Of a stretch of 64,000 nucleotides of DNA, positions 44,070 through 52,518 are shown one piece after another. The notes under the pieces were generated by a model, which worked only from the letters and a program-made list of their open reading frames with translations, ran no database searches and had not been told where the DNA came from. The DNA is from OMPR01 sp965183835 (GTDB lineage Bacteria > Pseudomonadota > Alphaproteobacteria > Rhodobacterales > Rhodobacteraceae). Made by a program: the position numbers and the translations under genes. The stretch is from contig CBCYME010000004.1 of NCBI GenBank assembly GCA_965183835.1, forward strand, positions 62,001-126,000. The letters run 5' to 3'. Numbering within the stretch: the first letter of the stretch is position 1; every line of letters begins with the position of its first letter.

Positions 44070-45731
44070 ATGTCCTCAGTTATCGACTTTCAGACAGACC
44101 CCTCAAAATATCGCCACTGGAAAGTGGAGTATGACGGTGAGATTGCAAATCTGTTCATGGATGTGGACGAAACCGCAGGGCTTTTCCCCGGCTATGAGCT
44201 CAAGTTGAATTCCTACGATTTGGGCGTGGATATCGAACTGGCCGATGTGGTGCAGCGGATGCGGTTTGAACACCCAGAAGTCAAGGTAGTGGTGATGCGT
44301 TCCGCCAAGGACAAGGTGTTCTGTGCTGGGGCAAACATTAGGATGCTGGGCGGGGCCAGCCACGCGCACAAAGTCAACTTTTGCAAATTCACCAATGAAA
44401 CCCGCAATACATTCGAGGCGGCCGAGGCAGACTCGGGGCAGAATTATATTGCTGCGATCAAAGGGGCATGTGCGGGCGGTGGGTACGAATTGGCCCTGGC
44501 CTGCAATTATATCATGCTGACCAACGATTCAACCTCTTCCGTAGCATTGCCTGAGGTGCCATTGCTTGCGGTTTTGCCCGGAACGGGCGGCCTGACCCGG
44601 GTGACAGACAAACGCAAAGTGCGCCGGGATTTGGCCGATGTTTTCTGTTCCGTCGAAGAAGGTGTCAAAGGTCAGCGCGCCGTGGATTGGCGTCTGGTGG
44701 ATGAGGTGTTCGCGAATTCCAAATTCGATGCCTCGGTTCAAGTGCGGGCCCAGGCCTTTGCGGCCTCTTCATCCAAAGTTACCGCAGAGCAGGGTATCGA
44801 GCTGACGCCGCTAAGTCGGAGCTTTGCTGAGGATGGATCGGTCACTTATTCCACTGTTGAGATCGCGTTGGATCACACTGAGGGGCGCGCAACCATCACG
44901 ATCAATGGTCCAGAAGAAGATGCGCCCGCATCTGTGCAGGCGCTGACCGAACAGGGTGCTCAGGCTTACATGCTCCGCTTAGCGCGGGAATTGGATGACG
45001 CGATCTTGCATCTGCGTTTGAATGAGCGCGAATTGGGGTTGGTTGTTTTTCGCACACAAGGTGATGCGGAAAAACTGATCGCGCACGAGACGCTGTTGAC
45101 GGACAACGCAGACCATTGGTTGGCGAATGAGATCCTGAAATACTGGAAACGAGTGTTGAAGCGGGTCGACATGACATCGCGATCGCTGGTGGCATTGGTT
45201 GAACATGGATCGTGTTTTGCAGGTGTTCTTGCCGAACTTTTGTGGTCGGTCGATCGATCCTACATGATGTTGGAGGAATTCGAGGGCGACAATCGTCCGC
45301 TTGCGGCGGTGACACTGACCAACAGCAATTTTGGCACCTTCCCAATGGGCAATGACCTGACCCGCCTGCAAACCCGGTTTTTGGGCGCGCCCGAAGCGGT
45401 TGAGACTGCGCAGGGACGGATCGGCGAGCCGCTCGAGGCTGATGACGCCGAAAAACTTGGCCTTATCACCTATGCCTTTGATGACATTGATTGGGAGGAC
45501 GAGGTGCGTCTCTTCATGGAAGAGCGCGCCAGCTTCTCGCCCGATGCGATGACAGGGATGGAGGCGAACCTGCGCTTTGCCGGGCCGGAAACGATGGAAA
45601 CCCGTATTTTTGGCCGGTTGACTGCATGGCAGAACTGGATCTTCCAGCGCCCGAATGCAGTTGGCGAAGAGGGTGCCTTGCAGCGCTACGGCACTGGGGT
45701 GCGCGGCGAATACAACATGGAACGAGTTTGA
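44070..45731 (+). CDS. boxC: 2,3-epoxybenzoyl-CoA dihydrolase
   Basis: A 553-residue crotonase-superfamily enzyme with two halves, the usual length of BoxC. It opens the ring of 2,3-epoxybenzoyl-CoA and releases formate, giving 3,4-dehydroadipyl-CoA semialdehyde. The first crotonase half has VFCAGANIRMLGGASHAHKV and AIKGACAGGGYELALACNYI, which form the oxyanion hole. CGGAG precedes the ATG. It is the first gene of boxC-boxB-small protein-boxA, with a promoter overlapped by BoxR-type palindromes. Confidence 0.96.
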   Translation: MSSVIDFQTDPSKYRHWKVEYDGEIANLFMDVDETAGLFPGYELKLNSYDLGVDIELADVVQRMRFEHPEVKVVVMRSAKDKVFCAGANIRMLGGASHAHKVNFCKFTNETRNTFEAAEADSGQNYIAAIKGACAGGGYELALACNYIMLTNDSTSSVALPEVPLLAVLPGTGGLTRVTDKRKVRRDLADVFCSVEEGVKGQRAVDWRLVDEVFANSKFDASVQVRAQAFAASSSKVTAEQGIELTPLSRSFAEDGSVTYSTVEIALDHTEGRATITINGPEEDAPASVQALTEQGAQAYMLRLARELDDAILHLRLNERELGLVVFRTQGDAEKLIAHETLLTDNADHWLANEILKYWKRVLKRVDMTSRSLVALVEHGSCFAGVLAELLWSVDRSYMMLEEFEGDNRPLAAVTLTNSNFGTFPMGNDLTRLQTRFLGAPEAVETAQGRIGEPLEADDAEKLGLITYAFDDIDWEDEVRLFMEERASFSPDAMTGMEANLRFAGPETMETRIFGRLTAWQNWIFQRPNAVGEEGALQRYGTGVRGEYNMERV

Positions 45732-45767
45732 CGGGGACTGGATCACCAGTCGCAGGGGAGGAATGAA

Positions 45768-47219
45768 ATGCTTGATCTGATTAATGTGAGCTATGATACG
45801 CAGATCCCAAACAATGTGGGTCTGAGCCAGGACAAGAAGGTGCTGAAAGCGCTAGAGAAATGGCACCCGGGATACATCAACTGGTGGAACGACCTGATCC
45901 CACAGAATTTTCAGGAAAGCATGGTCTACCTGCGCACTGCGGTTTCGGTTGACCCCAAGGGCTGGGCGAAATTCGACTATGTAAAGATGCCGGAATACCG
46001 CTGGGGTGTTCTGCTCGCTCCGCAGGTTGAAGGCCGCACCATTCCCTGTGGTGAACATTACGGTGAGCCCGCGTGGCAAGAGGTGCCGGGCGAATACCGC
46101 AATCTGATGAAGCGTCTGATCGTCATTCAGGGCGATACCGAGCCGGGCTCGGTTGAACAGCAACGGTTTCTGGGTCTGACGGCACCCTCGCTCTACGACA
46201 TGCGCAACCTGTTTCAGGTGAACGTCGAAGAGGGGCGGCACCTGTGGGCGATGGTCTATCTGCTGCAGAAATACTTTGGCCGCGATGGGCGCGAAGAGGC
46301 GAATGACCTGTTGGTCCGCTCGTCGGGTTCCGAAGAAGCGCCGCGGATGTTGGGTGCCTTCAACGAGGAAACGCCGGATTGGCTGTCGTTTTTTATGTTC
46401 ACCTATTTCACTGACCGTGACGGCAAGATGCAGCTGGAAAGTCTGGCGCAATCCGGATTTGATCCGCTGTCGCGCACTTGCCGGTTCATGCTGACCGAAG
46501 AGGCGCACCATATGTTCGTTGGGGAAACCGGTGTTGGACGGACCATTCAGGCCACCTGCGATGCGATGAACAAAGCGGGCATTACCGACCCCTATGATAT
46601 CAACAAAATCCGCGATCTAGGCGTGATCGACCTGCCCACGATCCAGAAAAAGCTGAACCTGCACTACACCCTGTCATTAGATCTGTTTGGGCAAGAGGTC
46701 TCGACCAACGCGGCGAATGCCTTCAACTCGGGCATTAAGGGCCGGTTTATGGAGATGCGGATCAAGGATGATCACAAGCTGAGCAATGACACCTACATGG
46801 TGCGCAATGTTAAGGACGGCGCAATCGTCTCAGAAGAGGTGCCAGCCCTGACCGCGATCAACATGCGTCTGCGCGATGATTACGTCAAAGACGCTGCAGG
46901 CGGTGTCGGGCGTTGGAATAAACTCATCAGCAAGCACGGGATCGAATTTGCCATGACCCTGCCACACGAAGGGTTCCATCGTAAAATTGGCGTCTTTTCG
47001 GCGGTTAACGTAAATCCCGACGGGGATATCATCCCGCAAGAGGAATGGGATGCCAAATCAAAGGATTGGTTGCCGACCAAAGCGGATGGTGATTTCATTC
47101 AGTCTTTGATGAAGCCATGTTTTGAACCGGGTAAATACGCCAGCTGGATTTCCCCGCCCAAGGTGGGAATCGATAATAAGCCCGGCGATTTTGAATACGT
47201 TCAGCTTCACATGGCATGA
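45768..47219 (+). CDS. boxB: Benzoyl-CoA 2,3-epoxidase subunit BoxB (di-iron oxygenase)
   Basis: A 483-residue di-iron oxygenase that inserts one oxygen atom into benzoyl-CoA, using electrons from BoxA. The iron ligands are visible in NVEEGRHLWAM (Glu154/155, His158) and MLTEEAHHMFVGE (Glu244/245, His247/248). The length matches known BoxB proteins. GGGGAGGAATGAA precedes the ATG. It follows boxC by 36 bases and is followed by a 57-codon gene and boxA. Confidence 0.97.
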   Translation: MLDLINVSYDTQIPNNVGLSQDKKVLKALEKWHPGYINWWNDLIPQNFQESMVYLRTAVSVDPKGWAKFDYVKMPEYRWGVLLAPQVEGRTIPCGEHYGEPAWQEVPGEYRNLMKRLIVIQGDTEPGSVEQQRFLGLTAPSLYDMRNLFQVNVEEGRHLWAMVYLLQKYFGRDGREEANDLLVRSSGSEEAPRMLGAFNEETPDWLSFFMFTYFTDRDGKMQLESLAQSGFDPLSRTCRFMLTEEAHHMFVGETGVGRTIQATCDAMNKAGITDPYDINKIRDLGVIDLPTIQKKLNLHYTLSLDLFGQEVSTNAANAFNSGIKGRFMEMRIKDDHKLSNDTYMVRNVKDGAIVSEEVPALTAINMRLRDDYVKDAAGGVGRWNKLISKHGIEFAMTLPHEGFHRKIGVFSAVNVNPDGDIIPQEEWDAKSKDWLPTKADGDFIQSLMKPCFEPGKYASWISPPKVGIDNKPGDFEYVQLHMA

Positions 47220-47266
47220 CGCGGTGGGCGGGCACTGACCCGCCCCGTTCTAAAAGGGAGAGGATC

Positions 47267-47440
47267 ATGGAAATTCAGCGCGGCATCGCCACAGCCCCCC
47301 GAACAACTCAGGTGGGGCAGGACATTACAAATCTGAACGGCCCTTGCGTTGGGTGTACGGAATGCAAGGGCGTGTGTCTTGATTTGATCGAGGCGTTGAC
47401 CTTGCCTGATGTCTTGTTGCGCCGGACTCGGAACACATGA
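47267..47440 (+). CDS. Small four-cysteine protein between boxB and boxA
   Basis: A 57-residue protein that I do not recognise. Its core, GPCVGCTECKGVC (residues 26-38), has the spacing Cx2Cx2Cx3C, which is the classic [4Fe-4S] ligand pattern, though a zinc site is possible. A short helix (LIEALTLPDVLLRR) follows. GGGAGAGG stands before the ATG at 47267, and its stop overlaps boxA as ATGA, so it is almost surely translated and coupled to boxA. It could be an electron carrier or a chaperone of BoxA/BoxB. It is not a broken BoxA start, because boxA is complete. Confidence 0.72.
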   Translation: MEIQRGIATAPRTTQVGQDITNLNGPCVGCTECKGVCLDLIEALTLPDVLLRRTRNT

Positions 47441-48621
47441 CCAAACCGTTTAAACAGCATCTGATCGATCCCGAAATTTGCATTCGGTGTTACACCTGCG
47501 AAATGACGTGTTCAGCAGGGGCCATTGAACATGACGACATGAATGTCGTGGTCGACGCCTCGAAGTGTAATTTCTGCATGGACTGTATTCCGGTTTGCCC
47601 GACCGGCTCGATTGACGAATGGCGGGTGGTGACGACGCCCTATGCTGTCGAAGATCAGTTGGAGTGGGAGGAATTGCCCGAACAGGCGGATCTTGGTGAT
47701 GACGACACCGGAGTGGACGCTCTGGATGATGCCATGGCCGCGCTTTTGGCAGAAGCGCACAAAGGCGCAGGCGGCAAAGCCAAGGCTCCGGCATCGGCGT
47801 CGAAACCGACGATCAACCTCTATACGCTCGGTAAACCTGCACAGGCCCGTGTCCAGGGCAATTATCGTCTGACAGATAACGCCAGCGATAGCGATGTGCG
47901 CCACATTATTCTGGACCTTGGTGCATTGCCATTTCCGGTGCTCGAAGGGCAGAGCGTCGGTATCATTCCGCCCGGCACCGATGCTGATGGAAACGCACAT
48001 TTGCCGCGATTGTATTCCGTCTCCAGTCCGCGCGATGGGGAACGTCCAAATTTCAACAACCTGTCTCTGACCGTCAAGCGTGAGGAACAGGGCCTGTGTT
48101 CCAACTATGTCTGTGATTTAGCCCCGGGTGATACCGTGCAGGTCACAGGCCCGTTTGGCGCAACCTTCCTGTTGCCGTCCGATCCAAATGCACATCTGTT
48201 GATGATTTGCACCGGGACCGGGTCGGCCCCGTTCCGTGGGTTCACGATGCGTCGCCAGCGCGAAAACCCGACGTTGAAGAATACGCTGACTCTTGTTTTT
48301 GGGGCCCGTCGTCCCGAAGAGCTGCCCTATTTCGGTCCGTTGGCTAAAGTCCCGGACAGTTTCATGAGCAAGCACTTTGCGTTTTCGCGTCAGGAAGGTG
48401 AGACCAAGCATTATGTTCAGGATAAACTGCGCGAACAGGTCGAAAAGGTCGGTAATCTGTTGCAGGATTCCAACGGCCACATTTACATTTGCGGTCTTAA
48501 AGCGATGGAGCAGGGGGTGGAAGAGGCGCTTAAAGATATTGCACGCGGTATCGGTTTGAACTGGGTCGATGTGCGCGATAAGATGCGTGAAGATGGTCGT
48601 TACCACGTCGAAACCTACTAG
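47437..48621 (+). CDS. boxA: Benzoyl-CoA epoxidase reductase component BoxA
   Basis: A 394-residue reductase that passes electrons from NADPH to BoxB. The N-terminus has two ferredoxin-type clusters: Cys15, 18, 21, 25 (CIRCYTCEMTC) and Cys44, 47, 50, 54 (CNFCMDCIPVC). An FNR-type domain follows, with FAD-binding RLYSVSSPRDG and NADPH-binding MICTGTGSAPFRGF. It is slightly shorter than the about 415 residues of other BoxA proteins, by a shorter linker. The ATG overlaps the stop of the small four-cysteine gene. It ends the boxC operon. Confidence 0.96.
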   Translation: MTKPFKQHLIDPEICIRCYTCEMTCSAGAIEHDDMNVVVDASKCNFCMDCIPVCPTGSIDEWRVVTTPYAVEDQLEWEELPEQADLGDDDTGVDALDDAMAALLAEAHKGAGGKAKAPASASKPTINLYTLGKPAQARVQGNYRLTDNASDSDVRHIILDLGALPFPVLEGQSVGIIPPGTDADGNAHLPRLYSVSSPRDGERPNFNNLSLTVKREEQGLCSNYVCDLAPGDTVQVTGPFGATFLLPSDPNAHLLMICTGTGSAPFRGFTMRRQRENPTLKNTLTLVFGARRPEELPYFGPLAKVPDSFMSKHFAFSRQEGETKHYVQDKLREQVEKVGNLLQDSNGHIYICGLKAMEQGVEEALKDIARGIGLNWVDVRDKMREDGRYHVETY

Positions 48622-48682
48622 GGCGATCTGGTTCGGCCCTATCTAGGGTATTGCAAGATAGTGCGCGCATTGGGCTGATCTA

Positions 48683-48711
48683 TTGTCAGCGCCCGCTAGG
48701 TGCTGTATGAT
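48683..48711 (+). promoter_or_regulatory. boxR promoter
   Basis: TTGTCA (48683-48688) and TATGAT (48706-48711) with 17 bases between them, a good sigma-70-type pair. Transcription would start near 48718, inside the operator at 48715-48726, and 25 bases before the boxR ATG. Confidence 0.7.
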
Positions 48712-48714
48712 TAG

Positions 48715-48726
48715 GCATTATTTTGC
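48715..48726. promoter_or_regulatory. Candidate BoxR operator at boxR
   Basis: GCATTATTTTGC, identical to the second site before boxC, placed right after the boxR -10 and over the expected transcription start. This fits autorepression. Confidence 0.7.
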
Positions 48727-48742
48727 ACAAAGAACGAGCGAA

Positions 48743-49663
48743 ATGGCCGAAATTACCAATTTCCGTGGTGAGAGCACACCGAACACCCCAGCGGATGATG
48801 CAGAGGCGTCGGTCAAAGATCTGATCGCCCGTGTCGGTGACCGGGTACGCAAAGCGCGTGAACGGCGTGGTATCCCGCGCCGTGTCTTGTCGGAAATTTC
48901 TGGCGTGTCGCCCCGGTATCTGGCGCAACTCGAAGCGGGCGAGGGCAATATCTCGATCGGATTGCTGCAGCGCGTTGCCGTTGCATTAGATCACCGCATT
49001 GAATGGCTTGTCGGCGAAGACGACCCATGGACATCGGATGCCGTGCGGGTGGCTGATTTGTTTCGGGTGGCCAACACCGAGGTACAGCAATCTGTTTTGC
49101 AGGTTCTAAACCCAGAGCCTGCGCAGGTGATGCGGGCGCAGCGGATTTGTCTGGTCGGCTTGCGAGGGGCCGGGAAATCCACATTGGGGGCTCGCTTGGG
49201 GGAAGTTCTTGGTGTGCCCTTTGTAGAGTTGAACGCCGAGATAGAAGAACAGAGCGGCATGCCCGTGGACGAGGTGATGGCTCTGTACGGTCAAGAAGGA
49301 TATCGCAAGTTAGAGGCACAGGCGGTGAGTCGTGTGATTGCCACCCATGAAACACTGATCCTTGCAGTGGCTGGGGGCATCGTGGCAGAGCCGGAAACCT
49401 ATAATAGTTTGCTGAGCCATTTCCACACCATTTGGCTGCGCGCCTCCCCGAGCGAACACATGGACCGGGTGCGCGCACAAGGCGACGAACGCCCGATGGC
49501 AGGCAACCCCGAGGCAATGGAGCAGCTTAAGTCTATACTGCAGAGTCGTGAGGCGCTGTATGACAAGGCGCGCGCGCAGCTGGATACGGCGGGCCAGACG
49601 ATTGATGCGTCTTTGGATTCGCTTTTGGAGTTGGTGAAAGAGCGTGGTTTTATCACGCAGTAG
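48743..49663 (+). CDS. boxR: BoxR/BzdR-type transcriptional regulator (XRE domain plus shikimate-kinase-like domain)
   Basis: A 306-residue regulator. The N-terminal XRE helix-turn-helix is in RVRKARERRGIPRRVLSEIS and SPRYLAQLEAGEGNIS (about residues 32-75). The C-terminal part resembles shikimate kinase with the P-loop GLRGAGKST at 139-147. In Azoarcus BoxR and BzdR this domain binds benzoyl-CoA and releases the repressor. The ATG at 48743 was chosen since promoter and operator fill the region upstream; in-frame starts at 48683 or 48707 would lie on them. It is monocistronic, with its own BoxR-type site. Confidence 0.94.
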   Translation: MAEITNFRGESTPNTPADDAEASVKDLIARVGDRVRKARERRGIPRRVLSEISGVSPRYLAQLEAGEGNISIGLLQRVAVALDHRIEWLVGEDDPWTSDAVRVADLFRVANTEVQQSVLQVLNPEPAQVMRAQRICLVGLRGAGKSTLGARLGEVLGVPFVELNAEIEEQSGMPVDEVMALYGQEGYRKLEAQAVSRVIATHETLILAVAGGIVAEPETYNSLLSHFHTIWLRASPSEHMDRVRAQGDERPMAGNPEAMEQLKSILQSREALYDKARAQLDTAGQTIDASLDSLLELVKERGFITQ

Positions 49664-49674
49664 TAGCCCCAAAC

Positions 49675-50889
49675 CTATTTCGGGTCGCACAGCCAACCCG
49701 GTCCAAATTCGATCCGCCCCAAACCGATAAAGCGTCGGACCCGATCCAGTTCGGATTCCAACCGTTTGGTCCGCGCGGGCGACCATTTGATAGTCCGCTC
49801 CGGCCAAAGGGCGCGAACCACAAGGGTATCGCGATCTCGGAAGGCTTTCATATCAATGCGTCCAACCAATTTGTTCCCTTCGAGCAGTGGGAATACATAA
49901 TACCCATAGGTGCGTTTTGGCGCCGGGACGAACACCTCAATGCGATAGTGAAAGCCAAACAATCGCTCGGCTCGTTTGCGATCCCTCAGCGCCGGGTCAA
50001 ATGGGCTGAGCACGCGAATACGATTCGGGAGGGCAGGGGCGTCGGCCGCGTTGTCCAGAATATCGGGGCGGGCAAAGTGTTTGCGCAGACTGCCATCTGC
50101 GTTCTCAACCTCTATCTGTTGGATTTCTCCGCGACCCTCGGCAGCCATACACCAAGCGCGGGCTTCGGTGGTCGAAACCGTGTCCCAAAACGCGGCCAAT
50201 TCGCCAGAGGTGGCAAACCCCAGCCGGTCCAAAGCAGCGTTGCACAGCCAATCAATCGTGGGTTCAGCGTCGCAGGGTTGGTCATTGGGGCGAAGGTGCT
50301 GTTCGATCACCCGCTCCGTCAGGTCATATCGTTTTTGAAACCCCTCACGACCGATGACGGTCAGGGCCCCACTGCGCCACAGATATTCCAGCGCGGTTTT
50401 GGACGGGTGCCAATCCCACCAGCCGCCAGATCCCTTCTTTTCATCCTTGCCCACATCCGAAGAGCTGACAGGCCCATGTGCCTGAATGTGCTGTAGAACG
50501 GTTTCATATTGGGCTTCAAATCCGCCTCGCCGCCAATTCCGCCACCGTTTTCGCAGCAGCTCAGCATCGCGTTGAAATCGCAGGTGCCAGTGCGGGTAAA
50601 ACGACATAGGGATCACCGCCGCATCATGGGTCCAGTGTTCGAACAGGGCTTTGTCCTGCTCATAATGTCGTTTCAAATTTTCAGCGCGATAACTGGGGCG
50701 CCGAGAAAACAGGATCAGATCGTGCGCCCGCGCGACGGTGTTTATACTGTCGAGTTGTACGAACCCAAGCCGATGTATGAGCGCGCCAAGGTCGGGCCCT
50801 TTGGCAGGACCAGTTGGGCTTTCTGCCAAGGCATGGCGATCCATAAACAATGCGCGCGCCGCGCGATTTTCAAGCCGGGGCAATGCCAA
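49675..50889 (-). CDS. YcaQ-family winged-helix protein (DNA crosslink glycosylase-like)
   Basis: A 404-residue protein of the YcaQ/AlkX-like family. YcaQ of E. coli is a DNA glycosylase that unhooks interstrand crosslinks. Characteristic stretches are LGFVQLDSINTVARAHDLIL, HWTHDAAVIPMSFYPHWH and RVLSPFDPALRDRKRAERLF (the last holds the QxD/DPxxRDR-type core). The start is probably TTG at 50889 with AAAGGCG upstream; an ATG at 50844 is an alternative. It follows the LacI gene by 4 bases, so the two are co-transcribed. It converges on boxR with 11 bases between. Confidence 0.86.
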   Translation of the reverse strand: MALPRLENRAARALFMDRHALAESPTGPAKGPDLGALIHRLGFVQLDSINTVARAHDLILFSRRPSYRAENLKRHYEQDKALFEHWTHDAAVIPMSFYPHWHLRFQRDAELLRKRWRNWRRGGFEAQYETVLQHIQAHGPVSSSDVGKDEKKGSGGWWDWHPSKTALEYLWRSGALTVIGREGFQKRYDLTERVIEQHLRPNDQPCDAEPTIDWLCNAALDRLGFATSGELAAFWDTVSTTEARAWCMAAEGRGEIQQIEVENADGSLRKHFARPDILDNAADAPALPNRIRVLSPFDPALRDRKRAERLFGFHYRIEVFVPAPKRTYGYYVFPLLEGNKLVGRIDMKAFRDRDTLVVRALWPERTIKWSPARTKRLESELDRVRRFIGLGRIEFGPGWLCDPK

Positions 50890-50893
50890 TCTG

Positions 50894-51919
50894 TTAGCGC
50901 CTTTTTAGCGTGTCGCCATAACTGATTGTGGGGGCCAGAGTGATACGGGTTTCCATATCGCTATCGGGGTCTTCCAATTTGGTTGCAATGATTTCGGCGG
51001 CCTTTCTGCCGATCTCAACCCGACAGGCGTCCATGGTAGCCAATTGCCGGGGCAAACCTTGCAACAATTCGACACCGTTAAAACCCGCTAGACCAATCTG
51101 ACCTGGAATATCAATGCCTTGCTCTAACAAGTACAGCAATCCGCCGACCCCAATCATGTCGTTGGAATAGTATAGGAAATCCAGTTCCGGGGATCGTTCC
51201 AACATTTCGCGTGTCATCTCGCGCCCTTTGGCAAGAGCAGAGCCGCCAGAGTAAAAGGCGCGATCTTCGATTTCGACACCGTTTTTGGCAAGGGTCTCGG
51301 TAAAACCTTCGAACCGTTTACGGGCCCGGTGATCAAGCGGCATCTTGGTGCCCAGGAACCCGATGTGCTGATATCCGGCTTTTAGAATGGCCTGGGCCAT
51401 TTCGCGCCCAGCCCGTCGATGCGAAATACCAACATTGGCATCAACGGGTTTCCCGTCTGTGTCCATGATTTCAACAACGGGAATACCAGCGGCGTTTAGC
51501 ATGCTGCGTGCGGCGTCCGTGTGTTCTAGACCTGCAATGATCACGCCAGATGGGCGCCAAGACAGCATTTCATACAGAACTTTTTCTTCCTTTTCAGGAA
51601 GGTAGTCGGTCACTCCGACAACCGGCTGCAGTTCGGTATCTTCCAAAATCTGATTGATCCCTGTCATCACCTCGGGAAAGACCATGTTGGACAAAGACGG
51701 GATAATCACGGCAACAAGATTGACCCGGTTCGAAGCGAGCGCGCCTGCGATTTTGTTGGGCACATATCCCAACTCTTTTGCTGCGGCTAAGACACGTGTT
51801 CGCGTGGCGTCGGAAACATCGCCCCGATTTCGCAGCACTCTGCTAACGGTCATTTCTGAAACCCCCGAGGCTTCGGAGACATCGCGCAGGGTGAGCGGGC
51901 GTTTGGTATCAGGCGACAA
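50894..51919 (-). CDS. LacI/GntR-type transcriptional regulator
   Basis: About 341 residues. The N-terminal helix-turn-helix is LTLRDVSEASGVSEMTVSRV and the hinge helix NKIAGALASNR follows; then a periplasmic-binding-protein-like sugar domain (VNLVAVIIPSLSNMVFPEV). The TTG at 51919 is preceded by AAAGGG at six bases and puts the HTH at the usual distance from the N-terminus; an ATG at 51985 would add 22 residues. The branch resembles GntR-type repressors of gluconate genes. The downstream gene is the YcaQ-like gene; its target is not in view. Confidence 0.86.
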   Translation of the reverse strand: MSPDTKRPLTLRDVSEASGVSEMTVSRVLRNRGDVSDATRTRVLAAAKELGYVPNKIAGALASNRVNLVAVIIPSLSNMVFPEVMTGINQILEDTELQPVVGVTDYLPEKEEKVLYEMLSWRPSGVIIAGLEHTDAARSMLNAAGIPVVEIMDTDGKPVDANVGISHRRAGREMAQAILKAGYQHIGFLGTKMPLDHRARKRFEGFTETLAKNGVEIEDRAFYSGGSALAKGREMTREMLERSPELDFLYYSNDMIGVGGLLYLLEQGIDIPGQIGLAGFNGVELLQGLPRQLATMDACRVEIGRKAAEIIATKLEDPDSDMETRITLAPTISYGDTLKRR

Positions 51920-52068
51920 ATCAAACCCTTTATGCTGATCAGCTTTGCTTGATGTTAACGCGAACGAAAGGCAATGCACAACCATGCTGCAAGGGTCACG
52001 GCATTTGGGTTGGTTGGATGTGGGCAGCCAACCACCATTTGTTGGAAGTTGTCGACTGATCTTGCAAA

Positions 52069-52145
52069 TGGTGAGCCGTGCAGGACTCGAACCTGCTGCC
52101 TCCAAATTAGGAATTTGGCGCTCTATCCAGATGAGCTAACGACCC
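52069..52145 (-). tRNA. tRNA-Arg (anticodon CCU)
   Basis: A complete 77-base cloverleaf with encoded CCA at its 3' end. The acceptor stem pairs GGGTCGT with ACGGCTC (one G-U in the second pair and one at the fourth), the anticodon stem is CCAAA/TTTGG with loop TTCCTAA, so the anticodon is CCU, and the T arm is GCAGG-TTCGAGT-CCTGC. A TTGACA-like -35 on the minus strand lies at 52188-52183. It reads the rare AGG codon. Confidence 0.96.
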
Positions 52146-52518
52146 CCAAATGCTTTTCTTTTTTCTGGGAAGGGCTGGGAAATGTCAACGGTTCGAGGTG
52201 TCCGTGATCCGGGTATAGCGTGCATAATTCAGTTAGGGAAAAATCTAAGGCTGTCGACATGTTTTTGGGGGTTCTTCGGGGCAAAAGGCGTGGGCCCCTC
52301 TGTTTTCTCTGAACACCATTAGAAGCCTGACTAAACATAATCACATTGTTTAGACCGGGCATGGAACTCACCTGAACAGCCAGGCTAAGATTGACGATCG
52401 GTGATTATCTATCACGAGGCTCGGGCCAAGGGCGGCGCGGGCTAGATGTGTCACATACGTTCGTGGGCGATCGCGCTGCGCCTGTAAATATTCACGGGCG
52501 CAACGTTATCAAGCGATA
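52146..52518. other. Intergenic stretch upstream of the tRNA
   Basis: About 370 bases between the tRNA 5' end and the stop of the DUF3604 gene. A TTGACA (minus strand, 52188-52183) may be the -35 of the tRNA. I see no open frame with a recognisable product, no repeat of the tRNA end and no clear terminator for the DUF3604 gene. Confidence 0.5.

Noticed and set aside
47216..47440. The small four-cysteine frame as a frameshifted N-terminus of BoxA
   Set aside because: BoxA has both of its ferredoxin clusters and its usual start, and the small gene has its own ribosome site and an ATGA overlap.
48619..48641. Hairpin TAGGGC/GCCCTA after boxA as a Rho-independent terminator
   Set aside because: The stem is only six pairs with a large loop and no T run follows.
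52069..52145. tRNA-Arg as an integration site for a genomic island
   Set aside because: No integrase, no repeated tRNA end and no change in gene type that requires it were seen in the window.
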